Source: an uncultured Pseudomonadales bacterium (lineage in GTDB: Bacteria > Pseudomonadota > Gammaproteobacteria > Pseudomonadales > Cellvibrionaceae). Taken from it: a DNA stretch of 64,000 nt. The notes under the pieces were generated by a model. That model was given only the letters and a program-made list of their open reading frames with translations, did not search any database and had not been told where the DNA came from. Position 1 is the stretch's first letter. The number at the start of each line of letters is the position of its first letter. Below, piece by piece: positions 48,756 to 57,728 of the stretch. The position numbers and the translations under genes were made by a program. Location: assembly GCA_947494095.1 (NCBI GenBank), contig CANLTI010000012.1:20608-84607 (forward strand). The letters run 5' to 3'.

Positions 48756-50417
48756 CTATTTATAAATGGTGCCGGTTGCAACGTTACCATTGGGTTTGCG
48801 CATGTCTTCTCGATATAATATCTTTTTATTATGTGTTAAACCTATATTGGTAATTGTTGCTCGGCTATAGTCTACGGGAAAGAAGCCTTCTTTTTCTGAT
48901 TGATCGCCAATCGTTGTACGTGAAAGCTGTGATAAAGCCAGTACCGGAGCAACAGGCTCAATTAAATACCAGCGGCTACCCGATAGATTGCGAGGAATAT
49001 CTTTTATGCTAATTGTGCGTATTGTTTTGCCAGCATTATTGGCAATGTTTCTTCTGTCTGCAAGCGTGAGAAAAAAGGTGGCAAGGTAGCCGACTTCGGC
49101 TATGGGGTTGTTATATTGTGTTTGCCTTAATATAATTTCTCCGGTAATAGAGATGTTGTTGACTCGGCCCCGGGTTAAATCGCGGCATGTACGACATAGG
49201 GTGCCTTTGGCTATTAATAGTGCGCTACCGCTATCAATAGCATTGATGTTGCGAATGCTTATTTTATTCATTAGTTTACTGTGCGGTTCTATCCAAACAC
49301 CTGTGAATCCATTGGTCACCTTTATATTAGATATTTTAATATTGTTGATAGAAGAAAAGTGGGGCCCTGCACGATTGCTGTTGTCGTTGGATGTTCCATT
49401 ACCTGACTCTAAGCGAACACCTATGCCGTTAATCGTTTGAATATTATTAATGTTAATCCAATCGCCACCATAAATTTGTACCGCACCATAACCGGTATGT
49501 GCATTTTTTATTCTGATATTGGTGATTGTGCCTTTAATGGGGGTTCTTCCCCAATTGGGATTGCGTTTAATGGCGAACATATCGGGAATAACATTACCAG
49601 ATGAATCAATAAATTCCTTGTTGTCGTTCATTCGTAAAGGCTGACTGTTTATATTGCTAGGTGGCCCATCCAAAAATACATCTAAAGATCGATTTGTGGC
49701 GTGGCGTCTTGCGTAGGCCCCATCTTTGTAGTCTGTATCTGGATACAGTTGCACCCCTACAGACTCTGTGTGGTTATCAATAATAGATAAGTTAGAGATA
49801 GAAAAATTTTTGGCATAAAATACACCAACAGGTATAGAGCGTGTTCGGCTAACACCAGTTTCAAAGGTGTTACCGCTACCCCCGTTGCCATTGCCCCCAG
49901 CCTGAAAACCATAAATAAGAGGCATATTTTTTTTAGAGTCTATAGTGAAGCGTTTATGCGGGTGAGTAGAGGTGATTTCGATGTTTTCGGCTGCTTTAGC
50001 GGATAAGTTATTAACACTGTTACTGCGCCCAAGGGTAAACAAAAAGGTTTTATTGATATTACTGGTTTCACGAACTCCACGCATTTCTAAAATAACGTCG
50101 GGATCAATCTCTAAGCGAATATTAGAAGGGACGGTGATTCTGGCTAAGCTGAAGCGTTTATTGTTGTTATTACGTGATGCGCTTAACCGTACAATGCCAC
50201 CATCGCTCTCGCGTGAGGCTCTATTTAATGCACCCTGAAGACGTAATGTATCGTTAGTTCTTTGATTAAAGTTGTTGTTAGCATGCAGTGTTTCGGGCTC
50301 ATCATCAAACACTTTATTTTCAAAATATCCCACGTTCATGGCTGAGGCCGATACGGCAAATATACTTAATGTGGTTGCTATTAGCATTCTACTGTAGTAC
50401 ACGATTTTATTATTCAT
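48756..50417 (-). CDS. Secreted right-handed beta-helix protein, probable carbohydrate-active enzyme
   Basis: The 553-residue product has a Sec signal peptide (residues 1-26, ending in VSASA). It then shows repeated short beta-strand units rich in Asn and Ile, such as ISNLSIIDNHTES, INNIQTINGIGV, INNIKISNIKVTNG and ISIRNINAIDSGS. This is the pattern of a right-handed parallel beta-helix, as in pectate lyases, polygalacturonases and related marine-polysaccharide enzymes. I do not recognise the family or catalytic residues. A disulfide-like CRTC pair lies near residue 405. It stands alone beside a TonB-dependent receptor region. Confidence 0.7.
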   Translation of the reverse strand: MNNKIVYYSRMLIATTLSIFAVSASAMNVGYFENKVFDDEPETLHANNNFNQRTNDTLRLQGALNRASRESDGGIVRLSASRNNNNKRFSLARITVPSNIRLEIDPDVILEMRGVRETSNINKTFLFTLGRSNSVNNLSAKAAENIEITSTHPHKRFTIDSKKNMPLIYGFQAGGNGNGGSGNTFETGVSRTRSIPVGVFYAKNFSISNLSIIDNHTESVGVQLYPDTDYKDGAYARRHATNRSLDVFLDGPPSNINSQPLRMNDNKEFIDSSGNVIPDMFAIKRNPNWGRTPIKGTITNIRIKNAHTGYGAVQIYGGDWININNIQTINGIGVRLESGNGTSNDNSNRAGPHFSSINNIKISNIKVTNGFTGVWIEPHSKLMNKISIRNINAIDSGSALLIAKGTLCRTCRDLTRGRVNNISITGEIILRQTQYNNPIAEVGYLATFFLTLADRRNIANNAGKTIRTISIKDIPRNLSGSRWYLIEPVAPVLALSQLSRTTIGDQSEKEGFFPVDYSRATITNIGLTHNKKILYREDMRKPNGNVATGTIYK

Positions 50418-51127
50418 AGTCTATGCCTTTTTTTATTTAAGGGTTATCTATAACTCCGAATAAAAAACATCCACTATCTATAGATGATGCAATTATAGGC
50501 ATAGTTAATTTTTTTTGATTGTTGAGAGGTTTTGTTTTTTTTGGGGTTTTTATTGTTTTTTAGATGGGAAGGCTATTTAGATGTTGCTTGATATTTCAAT
50601 TTTAAAATAAATATTTTATATTTTTACTTAAAGTTAAAGGATGCTTTATATTGCTTTTGCAAATAACGGTTGGTTAATAAAAAATAAACATAAAGCCTTT
50701 AATTTTACAAATTTTATGTTGTTTATTGTGAGTGAAAGTATCTTATTTAAGCGTGCAAATGGCTTTTTGGTTCGTTTTAGTGGGGTTGGTCGCGAGAGGG
50801 GTTGTGATAGGGTTTGCAATAAATTTTTGATAGGGCGGTGATGGAGGGCTAGAGGAGTGTGATAAGTGGGTTTTGGGGCGGTTTATTATTGATCGGTTGT
50901 TCTTTTTAATCAATATATAAATACCTTTTTATTGCTAATTTGGTAATTTGAATTTTTTATTGTTATATAAAAATCGTTGTTGTTAGTAAAAAATAATTAT
51001 CAATTTTTTATGCGCATAATAGATTTTAATGTTTTTTAAAAATTGATATATTGATAATTAATGGATATTTTATGGGTGTATTTATGAATATTTATTTAAA
51101 TGAGTAAATGCTATTTTTATGTAATTA
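50418..51127. other. 710-bp AT-rich region without a recognised gene
   Basis: The sequence is strikingly A/T-rich, with homopolymer T and A runs. A short open frame at 50641-50841 has no coding signature. An inverted repeat lies at 50994-51060. No RNA gene was recognised. Confidence 0.5.
50994..51060. repeat. Nested AT-rich inverted repeat
   Basis: TAATTATCAATTTTT (50994-51008) is mirrored by AAAAATTGATA (51038-51048), and again by TGATAATTA (51052-51060) further out. The region could be an operator, a protein-bound AT-rich site or a decayed element end. Confidence 0.5.
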
Positions 51128-51181
51128 ATGCTAACTACTTCACGTGTGTGTCGAGACTTTTTTACAAATAAATATTTTTTG

Positions 51182-51403
51182 GTGGCTATTTGGCGGTGTC
51201 GAAGTTGGGTGCTAATGAATCATTGGTTGGGCCGCTCAAGCTATCTGCGACTTTGTGCTCCTGCAAAGTCTAATCTCGTATATCCTTGTACAGGTGCACT
51301 GTCTACCCCTTGCTTTCCCTGCAAGGCGAGCGCTTAAATTCCCAGAAAATAATCCATCGGCACCCTAGTCACGTGAGGTTTATCAGTTGAGCAGAGTAGT
51401 TGC
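51182..51403 (-). mobile_element. MITE copy D, degenerate, in inverted orientation
   Basis: The body matches the reverse complement of copies A and B in blocks (GTGCTAATGAATCA, GGGCCGCTCAAG, CTTTGTGCTCCTGCAAAGTC, GCGCTTAAAT). Both ends are worn versions of the 12-bp inverted repeats (GTGGCTATTTGG and CAGAGTAGTTGC). The central part between about 51270 and 51330 has been replaced. No convincing target duplication remains, which fits an old copy. Confidence 0.75.
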
Positions 51404-51476
51404 TTTGTTTGTTAATAAATATAATCTTAACTGGGCAGCCTATTAAGGCTTGGCTTTTAATAGGCTGCCACTACAG

Positions 51477-54212
51477 TTAAAAGTTATACAGTGCGCGTAT
51501 ATAGTATTGGCCGCCGGTAAATCCAAAGGGTGCAGTAGCAGGGTATTTTGCTCCCGCTACGCCACTCCATGGGTTTTCATCGGGGTACTGATCAAATACA
51601 TTAGCAGCGCCGATAATGAGCTCGGCGCTTTGCATGATGTTATAGCCAAATTCGATATCGACCGTGTATGCACTTGAGCCTTCGATGGGAAGCGTACCAT
51701 CATCTAAATGCGCTTCAAAATAATCGCTGTGGTAGTTGATTCTGGCTAGTGCACGCCAGTTGTCGTCGTTATGGCGCAGGCTAATATTACCTTTGTATTG
51801 AGGGAGTGCATCTTCGAGTTGGCGTAAGCGGGTATCACTTAGGTTACCTCGACGGGTGACTTTTGTCTCTGTCCAGTTGAGTGCAAGTGCTACGCTTGTT
51901 GAGCCATAGCCAAAGTCGAGAGGCAAGCTGCTCACAAGGTCAATGCCTTGTGTTTTTGTATCAAAATCATTGGCAAAAAAGCCAAAAGACACCAAATCTT
52001 CTGAGCCTGCAAAATCACTGGCCTTGAGTACGCCTGCCGAGTCCAACGCGTTTAATAGTTGACTGGTTTGCGGCTCGTCGGGGTAGGTAATACCTTCTCT
52101 GTCGGCAACGCCGGTCAGTAGCGATCTAAAATCTTGCTGGTCGGTAATGGCAATGCGATCATCAACTTCAATTTTGAAATAATCAATCGTAAAGCTTATA
52201 GGGCCTAAATCAAAGCCCGAGCCAATCGAAAAGTTTGTGGCATCTTCTGGGCCGAGCGTGAATATGCCGCCTAGCTCTTCATTAACAAATTGGCCAGCAG
52301 CAGAGCTTAAAGGCAAAGTACCTTGATCAACCAGTACGCCGCCAACCGCCTGAGTGGTGACATTGGTTACGTTGGCTTGGCCTGTGGTGGGTGCGTGAAA
52401 GCCTGTTGAGTAGGTACTGCGAAAAACAACAGTGTCTGTTGCCCTAAAGAGTGCGCCTATTTTGTAGTTAGTGGTATCGCCAAAGGTATTAAAATCTTCA
52501 TAGCGAATGGCCGCTTGTAGTGTGAGTGCGTCAATAACATCGGCTTCTAAATCGAGGTAAAATGCAGTGTTATCTTGCGTGTCATTAGTGCTTTTTGTAA
52601 AGCCACCAAAACCGTTGGAGCTAGAAGAAAAACCCTGGCCTGTAGGGTAAGCGCCGCCAGCTGTTGCGAGTGGGCCGATAGCAAAAGAGGCCGCGTCACC
52701 GGCTTTAATATCAAACTCCTCTTCTCTAAACTCAAAACCACCGGCGATATTTAGGTCGGATGCGAAAGCCCTAACGGCCAGTGGGTAGCTTAAATCAAGG
52801 TTAAAGTTTTTATCGCTTTGGGTGTAGGTGCCCGGTTTAAATTCGGTGGGTGTATTAGGGCCTAGGCTAGCATTGATGGTATTTTTAATAAAAAATTCAG
52901 CTTTATTTTGTCCTAGTGTAAAACTCACATCATAAGAGAGGCCGCTATTAAAGGTACCTCTAACGCCAGTAATAAAGGAGTGGTCAGACACCTCGCCGCC
53001 AAAGCGCGGCGTAAAACCGCCAGGGAGCGTCTCAATAAATGAAAAGCAGTTTGGATCTAAAGAGACAGCCGCTAAAATATCAGCATCTGGGATAAGGTTG
53101 TTAGTGCCCGTTAAAGGGATGCCTGCCGGGCAATCACCGGTATTTTCTAGCGATAAATCACCGACTAAAACAGAAGGTACGCCGCCATCGGCAAGCGCTG
53201 CGCCTGTGCTGGGGTCAACCAGTGGGCCTTCAAATACGCCGCTGCGATTGGTGGGGTTACGAAAATAGAAGCCGCCTTCTACGGTGCGGTTGGCGTAATT
53301 GCCAAAAGCATAAAGCTCAGCGCTTTCAGATAAGGCGATGGCCGAATTAAAAGCGAATTTTATATCGTCTTTTACATCGGGCGCGCCCCAATATTGCACA
53401 GATTCGGTTGTCACCGTATTTACACTGATGTCTCTTAATGCAGTATTACCGGCCTGGATCAGGGCCGTTTCATCGTCGCGTTGCGCCGAGCGAAAGGTCC
53501 CATCCGCCTCTGAAAACTCGCCGGTTACATTCAAAAAACCATCATTACCCAGCGGTAATCCAAAGTTAATACCTAGTTTTAGGTTGTCGCCGTCACCTTC
53601 ATACGTTGAGCCCCATTTTAATTCGGCTGTACCGCCTTCACTGGCATCTTTTAAGGTAAAGTTCATAACACCCGCAATGGCGTCGGCACCGTATTGTGAA
53701 GAGGCACCATCGCGCAATACTTCAACTTGCTTTAAGCTTAGTGTAGGGAATACGCCAATATCAGGGCCGTGCGCACCATCAGAAATACCCCCGCCCAAAA
53801 AAGAAATAACAGCGGCGCGATGACGTCGCTTGCCGTTGAGTAATACAAGCGTATTATCTGGCGATAAGCCGCGTAAATTTGCCGGGCGTACCAGTGTGGC
53901 CGCATCAGAAATTGGCTGGGTATTGACTTGGTAAGACGGCACAACTGTGCGAATTAAATCTGAAATATCAACGCCTGCTTGGTCTTGAATGTCATTTGCG
54001 CTAATAATATCAATGGGTGCGATCGTATCAGAGGCTGAGCGCGCCTCGCGGCGGGTGCCAATAGTCACAACCTCTTCAACCTCTAATGTAGCGTTGGCCT
54101 GATTTTGCTGTGCCAGTACCTCGGTACCGGCTGCATAAAGTGTAAACCCAGCCACTGCAGCTGATATTGCAGACCGCTTAAAAATTGTATCCTTGATGTT
54201 GTTAGTCGTCAT
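51477..54212 (-). CDS. TonB-dependent receptor
   Basis: This is an outer-membrane active importer powered by TonB. The 911-residue product has a signal peptide (cleavage near EVLAQ) and a TonB-box-like segment (EEVVTIGTRREARSA). A plug domain follows (IDIISANDIQDQAG, NLRGLSPDNTLVLLNGKRRH, EVLRDGASSQYGADAIAGV), then a beta-barrel ending in the aromatic YYIRALYNF. The ATG at 54212 has GAGG upstream and starts the signal peptide. The substrate is not evident. In such bacteria receptors of this size often serve oligosaccharides or siderophores. Confidence 0.93.
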   Translation of the reverse strand: MTTNNIKDTIFKRSAISAAVAGFTLYAAGTEVLAQQNQANATLEVEEVVTIGTRREARSASDTIAPIDIISANDIQDQAGVDISDLIRTVVPSYQVNTQPISDAATLVRPANLRGLSPDNTLVLLNGKRRHRAAVISFLGGGISDGAHGPDIGVFPTLSLKQVEVLRDGASSQYGADAIAGVMNFTLKDASEGGTAELKWGSTYEGDGDNLKLGINFGLPLGNDGFLNVTGEFSEADGTFRSAQRDDETALIQAGNTALRDISVNTVTTESVQYWGAPDVKDDIKFAFNSAIALSESAELYAFGNYANRTVEGGFYFRNPTNRSGVFEGPLVDPSTGAALADGGVPSVLVGDLSLENTGDCPAGIPLTGTNNLIPDADILAAVSLDPNCFSFIETLPGGFTPRFGGEVSDHSFITGVRGTFNSGLSYDVSFTLGQNKAEFFIKNTINASLGPNTPTEFKPGTYTQSDKNFNLDLSYPLAVRAFASDLNIAGGFEFREEEFDIKAGDAASFAIGPLATAGGAYPTGQGFSSSSNGFGGFTKSTNDTQDNTAFYLDLEADVIDALTLQAAIRYEDFNTFGDTTNYKIGALFRATDTVVFRSTYSTGFHAPTTGQANVTNVTTQAVGGVLVDQGTLPLSSAAGQFVNEELGGIFTLGPEDATNFSIGSGFDLGPISFTIDYFKIEVDDRIAITDQQDFRSLLTGVADREGITYPDEPQTSQLLNALDSAGVLKASDFAGSEDLVSFGFFANDFDTKTQGIDLVSSLPLDFGYGSTSVALALNWTETKVTRRGNLSDTRLRQLEDALPQYKGNISLRHNDDNWRALARINYHSDYFEAHLDDGTLPIEGSSAYTVDIEFGYNIMQSAELIIGAANVFDQYPDENPWSGVAGAKYPATAPFGFTGGQYYIRALYNF

Positions 54213-54454
54213 GTTATGCCTCGCACTTAATGGGTGTTGATTTGATGGATGGTAATTATTAAAGCAAGTATTGCGCCGACTCATTTTTTTGGATGTCTCG
54301 TTAGTTGTTTATGAGTTAATGGCGCCTTGTTGATGGGGTATATGGTACGTAATAAACGGGTTAGTTTGATTGCGGGGCGGTTTTGGCCGTTAGTGCGATG
54401 AGAGGCGTATATAAGGCTTGTTGGGGTGTGAAGTGTCAAATTTATTTTGCGTTT

Positions 54455-54491
54455 TATAGCGCTAAATTTAGCGCCACAATTTAGCACTATA
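54455..54491. promoter_or_regulatory. Nested palindromes upstream of the TonB-dependent receptor
   Basis: The perfect 16-bp palindrome GCGCTAAATTTAGCGC (54459-54474) overlaps a larger inverted repeat, TATAGCGCTAAATT (54455-54468) against AATTTAGCACTATA (54478-54491, one mismatch). On the plus strand a run of seven T follows. It lies about 245 bases upstream of the receptor start. Confidence 0.5.
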
Positions 54492-55009
54492 GGTTTTTTT
54501 GGTGTTTTGAGCGCTGCCGCAAGATGGCTTTATGTTGGTGCATAATTAAATAGTGCTAGTGTTTTAGGTGCTTTTTTAGGTGTTGTCATTAAGTGTTTTT
54601 AGGCGCCATAATTATTTAAGTGTCGCGTTAATTTATTATTTTTATCACTAGTTAATTATTGAATGGGTTTTTTTAAGTTTTTATATGAGCCCAAATAACT
54701 TAAGTTAAAGGGGCATAGCGAAGATTGGGAAGTTTTTTAGGCGCGAGCTAAAACTTTGGCGGATGTGACTGTTAAGTTTGGGGTCAACTTGGTGCGTTCG
54801 GGAATATTTTGGTGCGCACGTTCAGGTATTGTTGTTTCGCATATTTGTTTTGGTCTTTTGTGGAATATACTCGTAGCGTTTGAAATCTAGATCTAGTAAA
54901 AACCTAAAATCCGCCGCACTAGCAGTGCTCTTAATTCCCCTTTGTGCTGATCAACATTGCTGAAGAGTATCGCGCACACCTCCCTGAAAGTTTACGCCTT
55001 GATATGGCA

Positions 55010-55450
55010 GCTTTTAAACGTGCGTGTGGGTAGGCTTGTTAAAACAAAATGATATTAGCTTTGAGTATTTATGCTTGGAGGTTATAAAGAGAGTCCCTGT
55101 CCCCGCAACTGACCAAGTAAGCGACCAAGTAAGCGACCAAGTATTGCGCTTGCTTTGGATGCTTATAAAAGGGGGGTTGGGTGTTGCTGATATTATGCGG
55201 TAAAACGAGCGCCTGTTGCTGTGAGTGTTTTCAAGTGTTTGTTTGATATGGTACCACCGCCGCGTATCGATTGCTCTGGCACGTTCAAGCCATCCATAGG
55301 CACTCCATACGCGTTCCCGACGCATAAGGGCCTGAGAGATCAATCCCCGCCGGCTTTAAATGTGCGTGCCGGTGAGCTTGTTAAAATTAAATGATATTAG
55401 CTTCGAATGTTTATGCTTGGAGGTTATTAAAAAGAGTGCCTGTCCTTGCA
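55010..55450. repeat. Pair of ~95-bp direct repeats flanking ~250 bp
   Basis: Segments 55010-55103 and 55352-55450 share GTGCGTG, GCTTGTTAAAA, AATGATATTAGCTT, TATGCTTGGAGGTTAT and a GAGTSCCTGTCC end, with scattered differences. The spacer between them holds the 12-bp tandem repeat and an unidentified minus-strand open frame. Confidence 0.75.
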
Positions 55451-55457
55451 AGCACTT

Positions 55458-55582
55458 ATGTCAAATCACGTCCATACCGTACTGTACATTAACGCAGCTA
55501 AGGCCCATGACTTAAGCGATTTAGAGGTGTGCGAGCGCTGGCACCGTTTATATAAAGGCACGGTGCTAACGCAGAAGTTTGC
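55458..55582 (+). pseudogene. Fragment of a REP-associated tyrosine transposase (HUH domain)
   Basis: The fragment encodes MSNHVHTVLYINAAK and LSDLEVCERWHRLYKG, which include the HVH part of the HUH nuclease motif of the Y1 transposase fold. It is very similar to 57925-58047 in the second copy. Both the start and end of the gene are missing, so it cannot be active. Confidence 0.8.
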
Positions 55583-55660
55583 CATGTTGTGGTATTTCTT
55601 GTCTTCTTTTAACGGTATCATAAATATTCCTGTTTAAAGTTCTGTGATTTGAAAGCCGCC

Positions 55661-56401
55661 CTAAACAACACCACCATTTGCACGAATGATCTGCCCATTT
55701 ATCCAGCCCGCCTCCTCACTCGCCAAAAATGCAACAATGTTGCCAATATCTTCTGGTGTACCCAGTCGTTCGAGCGGTGGCGCTTTTGACATTTTGTCGA
55801 TAACTTCAGCGGATTTACCATTAAGGAAAAGATCAGTTGCAGTGGGGCCAGGTGCGACAGCGTTCACTGTAATAGAGCGTCCGCGAAGCTCTTTCGCCAT
55901 AATTTTCGTTAAGGTTTCAATACCCGCCTTGATCGCTGCGTAAATGCTGTAGTTTTCCAAATACAGTCCTACGACACTTGTCGAGAAATTCACGATCGTG
56001 CCGCCGTCTTGTAAACGGTTCGCTGCTTCACGAAGTGTGTTGATGGTGCCCTTAAAGTTAATTGCGATTTGGCTATCGATTAGCCCATCGTCACTATCTG
56101 CTAATTTTGCGAGCTTCATAATCCCTGCGTTGTTCACTAGCACATCGACGCCACCAAAAGCGGTCTCAGCGCTATCAAACATGCGCTTCACCGCAGCTAC
56201 ATCAGACACATCAGCTTTTGCAGATATGGCATTGCCTCCTGCGCGCTCAATGTTATTAACAATTTTGCTGGCTGCTTCCTCACTGCCTGAATAATTCACA
56301 ATCAGGTTGAAGCCGTTGCGTGCTAAGCGTTGTGCAACCTCGGCACCGATACCCCGAGATGCGCCTGTCACTATCGCTGTTTTGGTATGTTGGTTTTTCA
56401 T
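55661..56401 (-). CDS. Short-chain dehydrogenase/reductase
   Basis: The 246-residue product has the classical SDR cofactor motif TGASRGIG, the NNAG motif (VLVNNAGIMKLA), and the catalytic Ser in NFSTSVVG with the YxxxK pair in YAAIK. The end GWINGQIIRANGGVV is typical of 3-ketoacyl-ACP reductase-like SDRs. The substrate is unknown. The ATG at 56401 is preferred over the in-frame 56449 because GGAG lies just upstream and homology begins there. It is divergent from a LysR gene that probably regulates it. Confidence 0.9.
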   Translation of the reverse strand: MKNQHTKTAIVTGASRGIGAEVAQRLARNGFNLIVNYSGSEEAASKIVNNIERAGGNAISAKADVSDVAAVKRMFDSAETAFGGVDVLVNNAGIMKLAKLADSDDGLIDSQIAINFKGTINTLREAANRLQDGGTIVNFSTSVVGLYLENYSIYAAIKAGIETLTKIMAKELRGRSITVNAVAPGPTATDLFLNGKSAEVIDKMSKAPPLERLGTPEDIGNIVAFLASEEAGWINGQIIRANGGVV

Positions 56402-56416
56402 GTTTTGTCTCCAAAC

Positions 56417-56470
56417 GCTGTTAACTGAAATGCTGTTAAGTGTGTCCATGCGAAAGATAGTAGCGCTATC
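56417..56470. promoter_or_regulatory. Candidate LysR binding region between the SDR and LysR genes
   Basis: The 11-bp direct repeat GCTGTTAANTG occurs at about 56417 and 56432. A GATAG/CTATC dyad lies at 56456-56470. Their placement between divergent genes fits a LysR-type recognition and activation region. Confidence 0.45.
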
Positions 56471-56537
56471 ATCATTTCGGATAATGTGCTAAAAAACGAC
56501 TTTACTGTACGTTATTCACTAACAATAGGGGCCTAAA

Positions 56538-57425
56538 ATGGACAGATTTGATTCGATGCAGCTGTTTATCCGTATTGTTGAGAGGCGCAGTTTCACTGCC
56601 GCCGCCCACGACATTGGCATACCGCGCTCAACGGTTTCTCAAGTCATAAAACAGATGGAGGAGCGGCTTGGTGTGCAGCTATTGCAGCGAACGACGCGCA
56701 CTGTCAGACCGACACTCGATGGAGAAGCCTACTATCTTCGATGTGTGGATATTCTAAGAGATATAGAAGAGGCGGAAGGTGCGTTTTCGGGAACGACGCC
56801 GAAAGGCAAGCTTCGCATTGAAGTGCAGGGAACGCTCGCTCGACATTTTCTTCTGCCTAGGCTAGCCGATTTCCTCGCTACTTATCCTGAAATAGAGGTA
56901 TCCATGACAGAAAGAGATCGTTGGATCGACCTTGTTGAAGAAGGAGTTGACTGTGCTCTAAGGTGGGGCCAGTTGCCGGACAGTGACCTAGTTGCACGGC
57001 GGCTCTATTTGGCAAAGCGCGTAACATGCGCATCTCCGAAATATTTGTTTGAATTCGGAATGCCATTGAATTCAAGCGACCTTGAAAAACATTTTGTGGT
57101 TGGCATGCGATCTCTTACCACTGGAGAACTCGACCCGATTGAGTTAGTTAATAAAAACGAAACCCAACGTATACTATTACCGGCCCGCGTTTCAGTCACA
57201 GATCCAGAAAGCTATATTGACAATACACGACACGGTTTAGGACTCGCTCAGATGCCACTATTTCATGTGCGAGAAGATCTGCAATCGGGAAGGCTGGTTT
57301 CCGTATTGGATAGCACTCCGCCCCCCTCCGTGCCAGTTTCGTTGGTTTATCCTAGAGGTAGGCAACTGCCTAGACGATTACGCGTATTCATCGACTGGAC
57401 AGTGGATGCTTTTTCAATGGAATAA
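56538..57425 (+). CDS. LysR-family transcriptional regulator
   Basis: The 295-residue product has the N-terminal winged HTH (MQLFIRIVERRSFTAAAHDIG, RSTVSQVIKQMEERLGVQLL) and a C-terminal effector-binding domain. Divergent orientation to the SDR gene suggests local control. It belongs by pattern to the group with DRFDSMQLFIRIVERxSF, which often regulates neighbouring oxidoreductases. The effector is unknown. Confidence 0.92.
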   Translation: MDRFDSMQLFIRIVERRSFTAAAHDIGIPRSTVSQVIKQMEERLGVQLLQRTTRTVRPTLDGEAYYLRCVDILRDIEEAEGAFSGTTPKGKLRIEVQGTLARHFLLPRLADFLATYPEIEVSMTERDRWIDLVEEGVDCALRWGQLPDSDLVARRLYLAKRVTCASPKYLFEFGMPLNSSDLEKHFVVGMRSLTTGELDPIELVNKNETQRILLPARVSVTDPESYIDNTRHGLGLAQMPLFHVREDLQSGRLVSVLDSTPPPSVPVSLVYPRGRQLPRRLRVFIDWTVDAFSME

Positions 57426-57728
57426 TTGTAAAAAGGTATCATCTGTCTTAATCGCCACCACCGGATAATGATGAGGTTAAACAGTCATTAAAATATAACT
57501 CAGACGTCTCTTCTGTCCATATGGAGCTATTCCTGATTAGCAACAAGCTTGATAATTCTATAACACTGTTATTTATCAGCTAAATAGAATCCACACCATC
57601 TAGACAGGCTTCAAATGCTTCAATAGGCAGAGTGACTTGCAGGGACACTCACTCAAAAGTTTGCATAATAATTAACCATCTTCTACGTTTAAGCTAACAA
57701 TTCAGCCGATAGCGGTAAGGTGGTTATT
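57426..57728. other. 303-bp intergenic region leading into the RAYT remnant
   Basis: The main recognisable signal is CAGGGACACTCAC at 57640-57652. Its reverse complement GTGAGTGTCCCTG occurs on the other side of the transposase remnant at 58985-58997. The rest shows no gene. Confidence 0.55.
57640..57652. repeat. Left flank repeat of the RAYT unit
   Basis: CAGGGACACTCAC is perfectly inverted at 58985-58997 and inverted with one change at 59187-59199. Flanking repeats of this type are the sequences that REP-associated transposases are known to recognise. Confidence 0.65.

Larger units (their letters stand above)
54213..55457. other. Long intergenic region with repeats and decayed sequence
   Basis: The first half is AT-rich, with the dyad at 54455-54491. 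The second half holds two related stretches of about 95 bases (55010-55103 and 55352-55450), and a 12-bp tandem repeat (unit GACCAAGTAAGC at 55111 and 55123, partial at 55135). Both stretches end in RAYT-flank-like GAGTSCCTGTCC. I see no intact gene. Confidence 0.5.

Noticed and set aside
50641..50841. Small open frame in the AT-rich gap
   Set aside because: No ribosome site, no recognisable domain and composition like its non-coding surroundings.
51128..51337. Plus-strand open frame overlapping MITE copy D
   Set aside because: It runs from AT-rich unique sequence into the element body, and its similarity to the frames in copies A and B is explained by the repeat itself.
55014..55343. Minus-strand open frame between the 95-bp repeats
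   Set aside because: It reads through the 12-bp tandem repeat and one copy of the direct repeat. No family was recognised and there is no ribosome site, so it is likely decayed sequence.
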